From contig JACAXG010000063.1 of assembly GCA_018881555.1 (NCBI GenBank), positions 4,675,930 through 4,739,929 on the forward strand: a DNA stretch of 64,000 nt. The letters are read 5' to 3'. Below the pieces are notes generated by a model. That model had not been told where the DNA came from and did no database searches. It saw only the letters and a program-made list of their open reading frames with translations. Positions 38,433 through 50,139 of this stretch are shown here, piece after piece (the stretch's first letter is position 1; each line of letters starts with the position of its first letter). The DNA is from Amblyornis subalaris (Eukaryota > Chordata > Aves > Passeriformes > Ptilonorhynchidae). The translations under genes were made by a program, and so were the position numbers.

Positions 38433-39614
38433 CATTTAAAGCTCAGATGTTTTTTCTTCTTTGGAGATTGTCAAATAGCATGCTATAGCATGTGGCTTGC
38501 AGCAGGTTTGCCCTTTTCCTGGCTGAGCCAGTGCTGTTTGGCATCTAGACAAGTGCAGAGGAGAGGTCCTGTTTCCTGTGCAGAGAAAGGCTTTGGCTAT
38601 TTTATTAGCACTTCTTGTTTCGAACAATTCGCCACTCCCAAATTGCCTTACTTAGAGGCTCCCTTTGGCAAGGAACAATGGTAGAAGCCTTGAAGGGCAG
38701 CAGACTTAGGTTTGTGATAAAGTGAGCACAAACAGAGCAGGCAAGAGGTCCCCTGAATGCAGATGTGATTACAAGGGAGAAAAATCAAGCATTGGCTGGT
38801 TGAGGAGAGTGATGTGGTTTAGGACAAAAGCCGTTTATGTGTGTACATCTGTCCAAAATATCCATCAATGTTATGGTGGTAAACGCAATCCTGGATGTAG
38901 CACTCCAGACATCAGACTTCTATAAAGTTTTTCCTGTATAAAAACTGATGTAAGAAAAACATACGATTTCAAATGGTGAGAGTCAGGCTGGGCATTTGCA
39001 TGTTAGCTCTGCTTCTCCCCAAAAGCCAGCTCCTACAAACTAGCATTCCGTAAACGTTTGCTTCCACATGTCCCTGTGGAACAGTTCTGTTTTGCTGGGT
39101 TTATTGTAGTGATAGATATGGCTCCATGTTAATTTCTGACCAAGTTCTTTGGTTGCTACTGGTAAAATAGAGCGTAAATAGCGCCTGTTGTATTTGATGT
39201 TGCAAAGGAGTAATTAAAAAGAGCAAAAGCTTGTTACTTTACCTATTGTATTGTTTTGGACAGAAGTCCTAAAATTACAACAGTGTTCATCATTCTTGTT
39301 AAATACCTGATGTTAAATTCTGACATATTTCGTGCTCTCTTTTACTTATCTTCCTTCCTCTGACTCTTCTTTTTCTTGTTTCACCTTTGCCTTCAGACTG
39401 GCTCCCAGCAGCAGTGTGTACTGCCTGTGCAGCCACCCGCTGGAATTCTGAGCTGAGCTTCAGTTTTCCTGTTGGGATGCACCTCCTCAAATGGCTGCTG
39501 TAGAAGTGTTAAATATCACTGGCAGTGATATCAAATCTGCTGCAGTCCTCAGGCTGCTGTAATAACCCAAGTTAATGATGATGTACACTTGTACAGGAAA
39601 AAAAAGAGACCTTT

Positions 39615-39658
39615 TTATATGCTGTTCAATGCCAGCCTTATATGCTTGTTCAATGCCA
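39615..39658. repeat. Two-copy near-tandem duplication, about 23 bp period
   Basis: TTATATGCTGTTCAATGCCA at 39615-39634 is repeated at 39638-39658 with a single inserted T (TTATATGCT-TGTTCAATGCCA). The two copies are separated by three bases. A small local duplication in intron 2, with no recognised function. Confidence 0.88.
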
Positions 39659-40020
39659 TAGCTCAGTTAGCACTTGAAATACTGATAATATGATCACAAA
39701 ATAAAATTATAAACATAAATACATAAATAGTTGAGCTGGAATTCTTACAATACTCAGTTCTTTTGCCAGACTCTTAGTGCTTTTTATTTCATTNATGCCA
39801 GAATGGGATTCTTTTTGCTCCCATATATTATGAACTTCTGTTTGGCGTTTTGGCTGTTGACAAAATGTTACCAGTTCTTGACAAAAGTACAATTCTGTTT
39901 CTACTTCTGCTTCTGAGAAATTCTTACTCTGTTGAAACTAAAACTTGCTCCCACATATGTTCTTAAAACAGCACTTGAACCCCAAATGTTTTAGTAATAT
40001 GCTTATTGCATCTTGTGTTT

Positions 40021-40037
40021 AAAAAAAAAAAAAAAAA
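40021..40037. repeat. A17 homopolymer
   Basis: Seventeen A bases lie between TCTTGTGTTT and GCGGAATATATGC. No poly(A) signal lies in the preceding 35 bases (only AATATG is seen), so it does not look like a retrocopy tail. Confidence 0.9.
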
Positions 40038-40590
40038 GCGGAATATATGCTATAATTTTTTTTTAAAACAAAAAAATGTCCTTTTGCCATTGTTGGCTAT
40101 GATACCCATGGAACTGTTGGTGAAAGGTTTTCAAAATATGCAGAAAATAATTTNCGTTTGTAATTTATTTACATATTTGTAGAAGGTCTCAGAGATAAGT
40201 TATTAATACAGGAAATAATTTTTGTTTTGTTGCTGTTACTGCATAGTTANACTAAACTGATTTTGATGTGACAGGCTAAATTGAATTATCACAATGCATA
40301 TATTCTAGAGGAATATAGTTGTCTTGTGGACAAATATTTGAAAGAAGATTCATAATGTATGCTGCCTTCCATTTACCAGAGTTGTGCTTGAAATAGAACA
40401 CCAGGAGTTTCTCTAAATTTCTGGTAACCATGACAACTGCTACTTTGGTGTTATTAGCCTAATGTAATTGAGCGGAGTGGGTAGCTCGTGGTAATTTTTT
40501 TAGCTGTGTTGAACTGATTCTCGCTATTGTAGCTGTCAGTGACAGGTGGAATTTATATTTTGAATTGGGTGGTAATACTGAAACAGGCTC

Positions 40591-40735
40591 TCTGCCCCGT
40601 GGCTTTGTTTGTTTGGGGAGAGCTCCGTGTGTGAGGTTCGGGGCCTGGTCCGAGGCGCGGGATGAGCCCTTGGCAGAGCTGTCACTGGAACTTGCACGCT
40701 GTGGTTGCCACGCAACCGCTCCCTTCTCCGAGCTT
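40591..40735. promoter_or_regulatory. CpG-dense patch in intron 2, candidate regulatory element
   Basis: About ten CpG dinucleotides fall in roughly 145 bases (CCCCGTGG, GCTCCGTG, GGTTCGGGG, GTCCGAGGCGCGGG, GCACGCTG, CCACGCAACCGC, CTCCGAGC), within an intron where CpG is otherwise rare. The patch is too short for a formal CpG island. A near-consensus RFX X-box (40704-40716) lies inside it. It could be an enhancer, an alternative promoter, or an exon of an unannotated transcript. No expression evidence is available here. Confidence 0.35.
40704..40716. promoter_or_regulatory. RFX X-box-like palindrome
   Basis: GTTGCCACGCAAC fits the X-box pattern GTNRCC-spacer-RGYAAC except for one base in the second half-site (CGCAAC instead of RGCAAC). 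The RFX family binds such imperfect palindromes in promoters of cilia genes and in neural enhancers. Its location in a CpG-dense patch raises the chance that it is real. The match is by eye only. Confidence 0.4.
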
Positions 40736-42531
40736 AATGGATCTAAGATTTCCATCCATGCAATTTCCTCTCTTTTTCCCCCCTTCAGCATATTTTAGAC
40801 ACATACACACACCCCCTCTCTCTGTAGCTATTTTTTGTTCNTTCTTATAATTATGGAGTTTTATTCCTCGTAAAACTTGGCATAAAGATGATGATGGCAG
40901 ATGCACTTGTGAAAACGCACGAGTGCTCTACATTCCGTGCAGGATCTGGGACTGGGTTAATTCTGATTTGTTTAAATAAAAAATAAAATATGTGACTTTT
41001 ATTGTCATCAGCTGATATGAAAAACAATGTAGACAGGAAAACGAATTTTTTAAAAACTACAGGCATTGAGAAATAAGTGAATTTGAGCTGGAAGTAAATG
41101 AATGAGTCTGAATGGAAAAAAAGAAAACATGAACTCAATTTAGGAATGTACCCTCATTGGAAATGAGTCTTTTTGAAAAGACAAAAGAAATTAGACACAA
41201 TGGGAGTCTAATTCTATTCTCTCGTGTCATGTGTAGTTATCTTTTAAAGTATGGTGATGCAAAAAGGGAGTCCAATGGCATTCACAGCATTAAATGCTTT
41301 ACTCTCGTCTGCACAAGTTGCCAGCAATGGAAAATTTTGTCCAGTGTGATATAAATTGAAATTATCCCAGATGTAAATGAATGCAGGTAGGAATACTAAT
41401 ACAAATAATTTACTTTACATGGATGTGAGACACATCAGAAGCAGAAATTTTGTCTGAACGTTTCAGTTTATGCGTGGATTTAAGTCCAGGCAGCAGTGTA
41501 TTGGGGGCTGGTTTTGTCATCTGGAACATTTTTGGAATATAATTTGTCACTAATTTCCTGCAACAGTGTATTTTACATATATCTCAAGCTTGACTTAATT
41601 GACAGAGGAGTTAAAAACCACCAGTATATAAGGAAGGAACTTCTTTGAACTTTCAGTGTATTTTTATTGCCAAAGTATTTTCAAAAGTCCCTCTGTTGTT
41701 CTTAATCTAATAGGTGCCATATGCTACCATTTTTGCTAGAGTTTTGTTTTTATCTTCTTTGTACATTGTTATGGCTGAGGATAACAAATATTACTGTGCC
41801 TGAGGTAGACAGTTAAAAGATAGATTGGCTGTAGTTTTGTTTGCTGGACCATTTTATATCTATGCACTTTGGCTGCAAGCATATCACTAAAATAACAGGC
41901 TTTGTAGGTTCTTTACAGGGTAATACTGAAAAGTATTTTAGTATATTTAAACNTGTTAACTAGTTCATAGACTGTTTGAAACCTAATTTTCAAAAGTTGA
42001 GTGCACACACACCATGTGCCATGAANAGGGTCTGGGTTGTAATGGTCTTAGCATCTTTTGGAAAAATGTGAGTGTTACTATCTAAGAATTGTAATAAGTA
42101 CAGGGGCCTCCCAGCCACTTTGAGCCTGAAAGATGCACATTGAAAGTCCTATTTTCAGATGCTACTTAAACTTGGTGGTCCCTAAAAGTCACATTTGCCA
42201 AAGATTCGCCTCAGGTTTGATGGTGCTCAGCCAAAGTAAATTTCTGACTGCTTCAACTCCTCAGTCACCTGGGCAGTGTTTTTAAGCAGGGCTTTTAGAG
42301 ATTGTTCGCCGTGAAAGGTGATCTATCCTTCATGAACGATTTCAGAGGTTAAAATACTCACTGTAGGGCACAGGAGGCAGGTGTGGAAACTATCTTATAC
42401 TCCTTAAGAAATTTTGAAACCTAGTGTTTGTATATAGTTGGGACTGTGTAGCCCAGAGAAGAGGAAGCTTAAAGGGTGTGATATCAAGATAGAGAAATAT
42501 CTGAAGGGAGGCTGCAAAGAGGGCATAGTCA

Positions 42532-42757
42532 GGCTCTTTTCAGTGCTGCCCANTGACAGGACCAGAGGCTATGGGCACAACCCAAAACACAGGTTGTAGA
42601 GTCTCCAGCCTTGGAGACATCCCAATGCTGCTTGGATTGGGAAAATGCTGTGCCTGGGCAGCTGGCTCTAGGTGACTCCACTTGAGCAAGGGGTTGGACA
42701 GGTTGACTTCCAGAGGTCCATTCCACCCTCACCCATCCTGTGATTCTGTATGTCATC
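42532..42757 (+). mobile_element. CR1 LINE 3'-end fragment with internal deletion
   Basis: The segment begins with the CR1 block TTTTCAGTGCTGCCC(A)NTGACAGGACCAGAGGC followed by ATGGGCACAACCCAAAACACAGG. It then skips about 90 bp of the usual element and resumes at GGTTGTAGAGTCTCCAGCC and TTGGAGACATCC. It ends with CTGGGCAGCTGGCTCTAGG, GAGCAAGGGGTTGGACAGG, TCCAGAGGTCCATTCCACCC and the terminal CCTGTGATTCTGTATG. The gap between the two halves is judged against the CR1 consensus as I remember it. It lies in intron 2 in the same orientation as GALNT18. Confidence 0.92.
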
Positions 42758-44900
42758 CCAAAATATTGCCCTGACTCCTGACTTGCAGGCTCTGGGAAGG
42801 TGCCTTTATTGCTTCAGCCAAAGTGATTCTTTTAAAAAGGAAACAATAAATATTAGCTTGCAAAAGAAGGAAAAAAGTGATCACAAGAATTTCTGTGGCA
42901 CCACAATCTAAAAGATTGCACATAGCCATAAAGAGTGAAGGTTAGGGTTTAAAATGCATGAACATCCATTGGAGGTGCTGCAGGTCCTTCCTCCAAGGAA
43001 TATACCCCAAACATGAGGCTACAGGGTCTGACTTGGTATCACTCCAACTTAGTGTACGTTTAATTGCTCCACAGAAAGTGGAATGACCCTGAAAAGGAGG
43101 ACTGAAAATAATCACACCAACCTGGCAAGTAGTTAGCTCTCTGGAGAGATCAGAGAAGATTGAACTCACACTCCTTCTGTTCTGGTTGAAGGTTTTAACT
43201 CCTGAACTACTGGAAAAAGAGAAAACCAGTGCTGCTTTGCACTACTTGCCTTCTGGAAGAAAAGGCAGCTCCCTTTGCCTCTTATTGTAGTGCTTTATTT
43301 TGCATAAAATCCGNTCCTGAAAGCTTTAAAGACAACTTCTCAGTCTGATGCTTAAAGCTGAAAGCTATCTTACAGATGAGTAGAGGATTAACACACCAGT
43401 AGAAATACAAACTGATTTTGGAAAGAAAGTCTTGATTTGTTGTGCTGCNAAAGATCAAGCCACAAGTGGGAATCAGTAAATCCAAACACCATTTTGATTA
43501 TTTCCCTCTGGTATTGATGCCGTGGAACAAAAAGCTGTGGATCTTTTTGAAGAGATTTCATATTTGTTTCTAAAAGGTGTATGAACCAGGTTATTAAAAA
43601 ATGTAGTGTACACTTCTTAAGACTTGTACTGTCACCACTTTTTCAAGACTGTGTTTTCTGTTTTAGATGTCTATATAATTCTTTTGCATGATGACAGAGA
43701 GAAAAGTACCTAAGATATTAAATAGCTTCTTTAATGTGATTTCCATCAATTTCAAACTAATGACTGAATTGAGAAAATTGGCTGACCAGCTGAATTTTGA
43801 ATATTACCTGTATCTCAGTGGCTTTGGATGTCATGTGTCCTATGCACTGACTTTTCTCAGAACCTTTAAAAACATACAAGTAAATTAATCATCTTAGTTG
43901 AACTTAACTTTTGTACAACATCCAGCACGTGAAGAGGAACGCTTTTGTGGTATTTCTCTGTATTTGTTAGCTACACAGATTAGAATACAAAATTCAAAAA
44001 TAATGCTATGCTTTCTCTTTGAACTGAAGAATGAATTTAGTTAAGGAGTCGTATTCAAGCATGATGTAGAAATTCTGAATCTATCCATGCTTTCTGTATG
44101 CAAAACATTGTCTGTTAGTAATGCTTTCCACAGTTTTCAGGAATTTCTGGATGCAGTGAACCCTGGCATCTTGAGAGAAGATAGCCACTCAGTGTTGTCA
44201 GGAGGTGGAGGAGAACATTAACATCAATCATTTCCATCTACAAAGTCTGTCTAAAATTGCTGCTAAGCCAGCCTGTGGCCTAATTTCATCCTAGTAAATA
44301 GCTTCAGATCTGAGAGAAAGGTAGAATTAATGGTTGTTCATAAACATTGCGTTAAAATACTAGAAATTTCAAAGAAAAGTTAATTCTTTTTACTTAATTA
44401 AATTGTGGCTTTATTAAAAAAGCAAATATTTTGCTGACCATTTCTAGGTAGCAGGTAAAGTGGTATTCTTTAGCAGGTAAAAGGGATTTCTATTCATAAA
44501 ATTAAAAAATTTGAAACCTTTTTGAAACGAAGGAGGTGAAAAAAACCCCCCAACAATAAAACACTAAGGAACTTTAAAGTTGTGGGCAGAACTTCAATGC
44601 TGCTGTTTCCATAAGCAAGTTGGAATGTGGCTGAAATACCTGTTTCTGAAAAAGGAAAGAAAAAATCCACCAGGTTATGAGAGTATTCCTCTTTGACACC
44701 CTTTGACTGTGCTTACAGGTAAGTTTTCCATTGTTGTACCTATATTTCTGGCTGCACCGTCTGTCTTAGCTCTCGAGCTTTGGAACTGTGTCTTTNAACG
44801 TGTTCTTATGGCTGCGGGTAGATTTCTCTGGAACAGTTTTTGTTTGCATTGTGACTTCCAGCAGTTCACATCTTTTCTTTTCTTTAACCTTCCCCTTCAG

Positions 44901-45067
44901 GTGCAGAAACCTTACATTTCCTGACAGTCTTCCCGAGGTCAGCATTGTGTTCATATTTGTTAACGAAGCGCTCTCGGTGATCCTGCGCTCCATCCACTCA
45001 GCCATCGACCGCACTCCTGCTCACCTCCTCAAGGAGATCATCTTGGTTGATGATAACAGTAACAATG
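44901..45067 (+). CDS. GALNT18: GALNT18 internal exon (start of the GT-A nucleotide-sugar domain)
   Basis: This exon has 55 whole codons, reading [53 protein letters not shown] and NN. From family knowledge, this is the first beta-strand/helix unit of the GT-A fold that contacts UDP-GalNAc. The leading Cys is a conserved disulfide position. [12 protein letters not shown] is the hallmark of the strand that reaches the nucleotide site. The metal-binding DxH motif comes later in the protein and is not in this window. The FVNEALS segment, where most catalytically active GalNAc-transferases have FHNEAWS, is typical of the GALNT8/9/17/18 subfamily, whose activity on standard peptide acceptors is weak or disputed. 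[16 protein letters not shown] points to GALNT18 and not to GALNT9/17, which I recall as having a CK(E/D)L...KDLPQISII form here. The acceptor is CCCCTTCAG at 44900 and the donor is GTAAGG from 45068. The exon enters at phase 2 and leaves at phase 1. Confidence 0.95.
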
Positions 45068-48000
45068 GTAAGGGGTTTTGGTTCTTCTCCCTCCCCACCC
45101 CAAGGCTGGATCGTACATGAGAAACCTTGGATTCTGGCTCCTGCTCATCCCACTGGTGTTTCAAATGTTATCAGTGTGTTTTCTCCCCTCTGCATCCCAC
45201 ACTCTTGCTGGGCTGTCTTCAGATCTGCTCAAGTGGGTCGTGTTAAAAAGTGTGTGCAAATACAGAATAACTGTATGTTTGAGGCATCTGGGAAGCAGAA
45301 TTTTGAATGTAACAGTAGATTAGTAGACCTAAAACCTAAGAAGTTTTAGTGCTTCAGAGTGTTTTCAAGATCATATAGTTTCTGTGTTTTTCCTGTTTCC
45401 ACTGTATGATTGCATGTGTGTACTCTCCTTCTGTTTTGTATAAAACATTTTTCTGTGTTTCTTAGGCGTCTCCTTTAGATTTCCAGTTCTCCTGTCCTCA
45501 TTAGCAGCATTTACCTTGCTGCTTCTCTGCTGTCTGCACTCAGGTTTTGCTCTCCCATGATCCGAAGGATTGCACTGCCCATCTCTGATGGTTTGGTACT
45601 TGCCAGGGTGTTTGTGAGTGAGGCCATGTTGGGCACTATTTACAAGTCTTATTTTCTAGCAACTTTAGTGATGAAATTTTAATAGGCACAGAATGCTGAA
45701 CTTAAAGAAAAATTCTGCTGTGCTGGGGGGTTAATTCTGAACTGCTAAAATACAAGGAGAATTGAATTTATCCTGTTGAAGGAAAATGCTGAACAAAGGG
45801 CTTCTCTTATCCTTGCCATCATTCCTGCTGTTATCTGGCTATATCCCTTTAGCTAAATCCTGTGACTTGCTGCTGATCACAAATGTATCTCAGATTTGTA
45901 CAGAGAAGAAACTTATTGGGAACCAAGTAAATAAGTTCCACCCTCCAGGCTATGCACGTCATCATCTCCTCTTCTGCTGACTATGAAGGAAGGAAAAAGT
46001 GCAATCCTAACTCTTTAAAGTACACACAAAACTCAACAACTAGGTGTGGGCCTATGCCTGAAGTTTTGTCCTCCCCCTTATGCAACACATGTTAGTTTTA
46101 TAGGAAGGAATATGACATCGAAGTACAGCTTTGACTGGTGGACTTGGGCTCTGCAATCTGGTTGTGTAAATTCATTCCTGCACCTTTCAAACAGTAACTC
46201 AAAGAATCTGAATGACTGCTTATGCTGCAGGGCCCGAGGTCTCTGGACATGGATAAACTGGCCACAAAGCAGACATAAAAGAAGAAAAGTAGTCTGGTGG
46301 AAAAAAGTGACTTCTAGAGTTTGAGTCTGATTTTTTTATTATTTACAGGCAGTTATTCCAGTGGGCACATTGCAGAGCAATGCCAGAAACGTCAGTGTTT
46401 GTGAGAGCCTGTCATCACTGTGACGAGCTCACTAACAAATACACTTTGCACTGTGCTCTACAGACTAGTCAAAATTATTATTTTTCATTATTTCTTACCT
46501 GAAATAGATAGGAAATCACAGGAACTACTTAATCTTTCAGGAAAACCTGTCCAGCCACGTTTTTTGTTAGTACCAGTATTGGTACTGTACGGTATAATAT
46601 TTTTATTGTTTGCTGTGCCTTTTATTCAGGCTTGCCTTTCTTACCCTCCAGTGCCTTAAATCCATAGGTTCCTGGCCCCAAACAGGGAGACAGAAATTGA
46701 GAGGAAGGTAACCTTTGGTTTGGCTGCCTTGGCTTGGTGTTACACGTCATTTTGTACAAAATCACACTGTGCAGAGCTATAGTTAGTCTCCTAGAAAAAT
46801 TCAGCTCTCTACAGGATTTTATGCTGCTCCTCTAACCCTTTCTCTGGCATCTCTTCCCTGCAGTAGTAAATTAGATTTCTACAGTCCTCTTTATCCCATA
46901 ATGTATGCTGAAGACCTGGTAATAGGCGTATATTTGGAGCAGATGGATGTTTGGAACGGGAGCAATTGTAAAGATGATTTATGGGCTTTCCTACTATTAG
47001 TTTAAATCTTGAAATATTTATTTTAGAACTTTTGCTTTTACACGATCTTATTTTCTATCCTTTTTTCTCCCTTCTAGCATTGCTGAAACNAATCCTTTAT
47101 ATTTAGTGTCATTCTATGTTTTTGTTAGTAGCTCTTTATCTTGCAAGTGTTGCTGCTTGGAAGATAAGTGGGTTACTCTGGGTTTCCCTGTAATGTTACC
47201 TGGGGGGGCAAATACTTCTTTAGTGCTTGCAGTGGGCCCCAGCCTCTGCTTCTCACGGGGACCTGTCAGAATCCTAATTAGAAGTGGTACTTTGACTCTC
47301 AGGCTTTTGCCAGGGATGGCAACTTCTATAATTTGATGCAAGATTTTTTCCTGTGATGCCACAGCCATGGATTTCACAGGCAGGAAACATAACACTGTGG
47401 GAAGTGACTAGGAAGAAAAAGTGAGATATCTGGCAGAATCCAAATGGGCACTTTATAATTAATCCCAAATTTCTCTAGACGCGTGTTTTGGAAAAGAACA
47501 GTGGAAGAACTAGATGTTTTTTAAAATTCCAGAAGGCTGATTTCAGAAACCATTAATTCAAGTGTACAGCCAAAGTCATGAACAATATGTGCTGTGGTAT
47601 TTTATTTCATGTACTTCAAGGTGTGTCAAGCAAATTATCTATGACTTCCTCTAAACCTCAGTGCAGTTTTTCAAGTTCCCAATTACGTTTTGGGAGACCT
47701 CGATCAATCTCTTTGTGAAGTTTCCCTTTTCTGAAATAAATGTTTGGAGTTAGGAAACTGTGAAAATGCCAGCGTGTGCCATTTAAAAGCAGAAAATAGA
47801 TTTTGCAGGTCCTAAAATTTTGATACTTCATTTAATAAAGCCATTTGTATGGCTTAATGTCTGTATTTCACCATGGTGTATTTTCTGGTGGAATTCTGAT
47901 GAGCATTGATACACTGAATTGTTTCATATATGCTGTAAGGTACATTAGTATTAAAATTTAATTTAATTGAAGGATAAAAAAGGCACATTTCAGCCTGTGT

Positions 48001-50139
48001 TCTGTATAATGAGAACAAAAGTTTTATTAAAACAAGCCAAGTATCAGTGTTGTTCATTTGTGTCCCAGTTGGGTCTTAGTCATGTTGGTGACTAAGCAAC
48101 TGCATAGATTTCAGATTTCAGATGTTTTACTGTAGTTTTAAGTATCAGAACAGAATCTTGCCCATTCTCCTCAGCAGTGCTTTGCAGAGACAATGTACAC
48201 ATAGGTTTACAATTTGGCAATATAATAATCTATTTATTTTTGCCTTCAGAAGCAGCAGGATTTGTTGGGTTTTTTTTCAGAGAGGAGGCTTAAAAAAAAA
48301 TCTAAGTGGCCATGCCCATGACTGCTGGTAGTTAATTAGACCTCAGAATCATACTTAGAAGAAACATTGCCTGAGCTGGAGACTACTGGCGTTTTGATTT
48401 ATTTGCCCCCTGGCTTGTTGCATCCTGCCCTCTGGGGATAGAGTAGTGACCTTTTGTGCCACGGGAGTCCTGGCTTGGCTTTTGAGTCTTTTTGCCGGCA
48501 TTGAGCACCACTGCATTACAAAGTACCTCCTGAAGGTATTTTCAGATGGTTTGAAATCTCTCTAGAAAAGCTCGTTGTGAGCCATGATGAGCTACATGGG
48601 GAGGCAGTGGGCATTAGTGTGTCCACAGTATGCCTTGCAAAATTTAATACTATAGCAGTAATTATCATCCTCTATGACATTTTTTTCTATATTACAGTTA
48701 ATAATATTGCAGTAGAGGCTCAGATTTTGCAAGGTTTCTTCCTTTTCCTTGAAGCATTACTAATGAATGAAATATTCCAACATGTTCAGTGTAATGATTC
48801 TCATTTTGTCCAGAGATTTCCCTGAACACAGCTATTGAACTGCAGTAGTAATGCTGGATATCACAGGATGTGAATTTTATGACTTGTGGTGCTGAGAATT
48901 AGCACAGACTGGTAGAAAACTGGGTCAGATGCAACTGTATCACCTGTGAGAGATTTCCAACATCATCCTCAAAACACTGAATAAAAACAAACTTTTCAAA
49001 AAGCATCCAGAGCTTTTCATTAAAAAGGTATATTTCTTTGGTAATTTTTGAGAGATATTTTGGAATAGAAGATTGTCTGATTTTTTTTTCTTTACAAAAA
49101 CAGTGATGAATAAACCTCAAGACTGCTGTTCAAATGCGTGCTAGATTTCCTAGCACAGCATAATTTGAAGATGGCTTACTTGTAGACCAGACAACTATGG
49201 AAAACCTATTAATAGCAATCTCCTAGGGAAAACCTTAGGTCTTGTTTTGTTTCTGTTTGGCTTCTTCTTCTTCCCTTACCTGAATGCCAGGAAAATTCCA
49301 AGACAGATAAAAACATTTGAAAACAAGGTAATAGTCAAACTTTATTCAAACCTGCATTCGCTTTTAGGCCATGGTTTATGCATTGTGAAGGCTTTACCTT
49401 CCTACCCAGATTCATTTTCTGCATTAGTTAAAGGTCTTGATGCTGAAATCATTATTGCACATGCACAAGCAAGCTTTCAGTAGTGTTGGCAGGGATTGAC
49501 ATGAAAAGAGGGCTGTGCAATGCTGGTCAGGAATCAGATGCTAAAAAGCACATATTTATGTATAGACCAGGAAACCTGTCCCCGTTGTAGATTTAAGAAC
49601 AATGTTGGCTGTTGTGACAAGCTCTGCCTTTTACTTTAGTAGCGTTTAGCACTGCAACTTGAATTAATGAAAGCAATTCTTGGAGCATATGTTTGCTGCT
49701 CCATGTTGTGTGCTGCTGCTGGGGCTGCAGTGAGGTGTGCCAGCTACTGTGGATGCATCTGACAAGACGCAAGAAGGAAATAACCAGAGGCAAAAGCTCG
49801 TCCTCTGGCCATCTGTTCAGCCGTCAGCAGAAGTCTGAGCCTGAGGAATGTTCTTATTCTGGGCTGCGAGAGAGTGGCCTGGCCATGCAGTTCAACACTC
49901 CGCTGGAAAAAAAAGGATGAACCACTAATGTAAATAGACTGTGAGATTTTTATGAAGATGCTGGGTCCTGAAGATGATGGCCTAGAATGGCTGNAGACTG
50001 TTCTCTCCACTCACTTGTTGGTCCTTGTGACAATGGATTTGATTCTCGCTTTAAAGCGGAGAGGTTGTGCAGTAGGATATCAAAACAAAGCGAGCAACAG
50101 AGCAGAAAAGAGAAGGGCACAGCTGATGAATACAGCCAT

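Larger units (their letters stand above)
34980..44900 (+). other. GALNT18: GALNT18 intron 2 (complete, 9,921 bp, phase 2)
   Basis: The intron starts with donor GTGAGT and ends with the tract CTTTAACCTTCCCCTTCAG. It holds a CR1 3' fragment (42532-42757), a tandem duplication (39615-39658), a purine-rich tract (38372-38432), an A17 run (40021-40037), and a CpG-dense patch with an X-box-like palindrome (40591-40735). The rest is AT-rich single-copy-looking DNA without recognisable exons. It is the only intron seen from end to end. The two flanking exons are in compatible phase: a split Gly codon is made of GG plus the first G of the next exon. Confidence 0.92.

Noticed and set aside
40021..40037. 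A17 run as a plus-strand retrocopy tail
   Set aside because: There is no AATAAA or ATTAAA in the preceding 35 bases.
40459..40798. Overlapping open frames on both strands (110 and 77 codons) across the CpG-dense patch
   Set aside because: Higher GC lowers stop frequency on both strands. The translations show no family features, so I kept only the regulatory interpretation.
34787..45067. Assignment to GALNT9 or GALNT17 instead of GALNT18
   Set aside because: The stem (FTDSSL, AHWGQDLSPE) and the [16 protein letters not shown] segment match GALNT18 as I know it. GALNT9/17 have a different linker and a KDLPQISII type strand.
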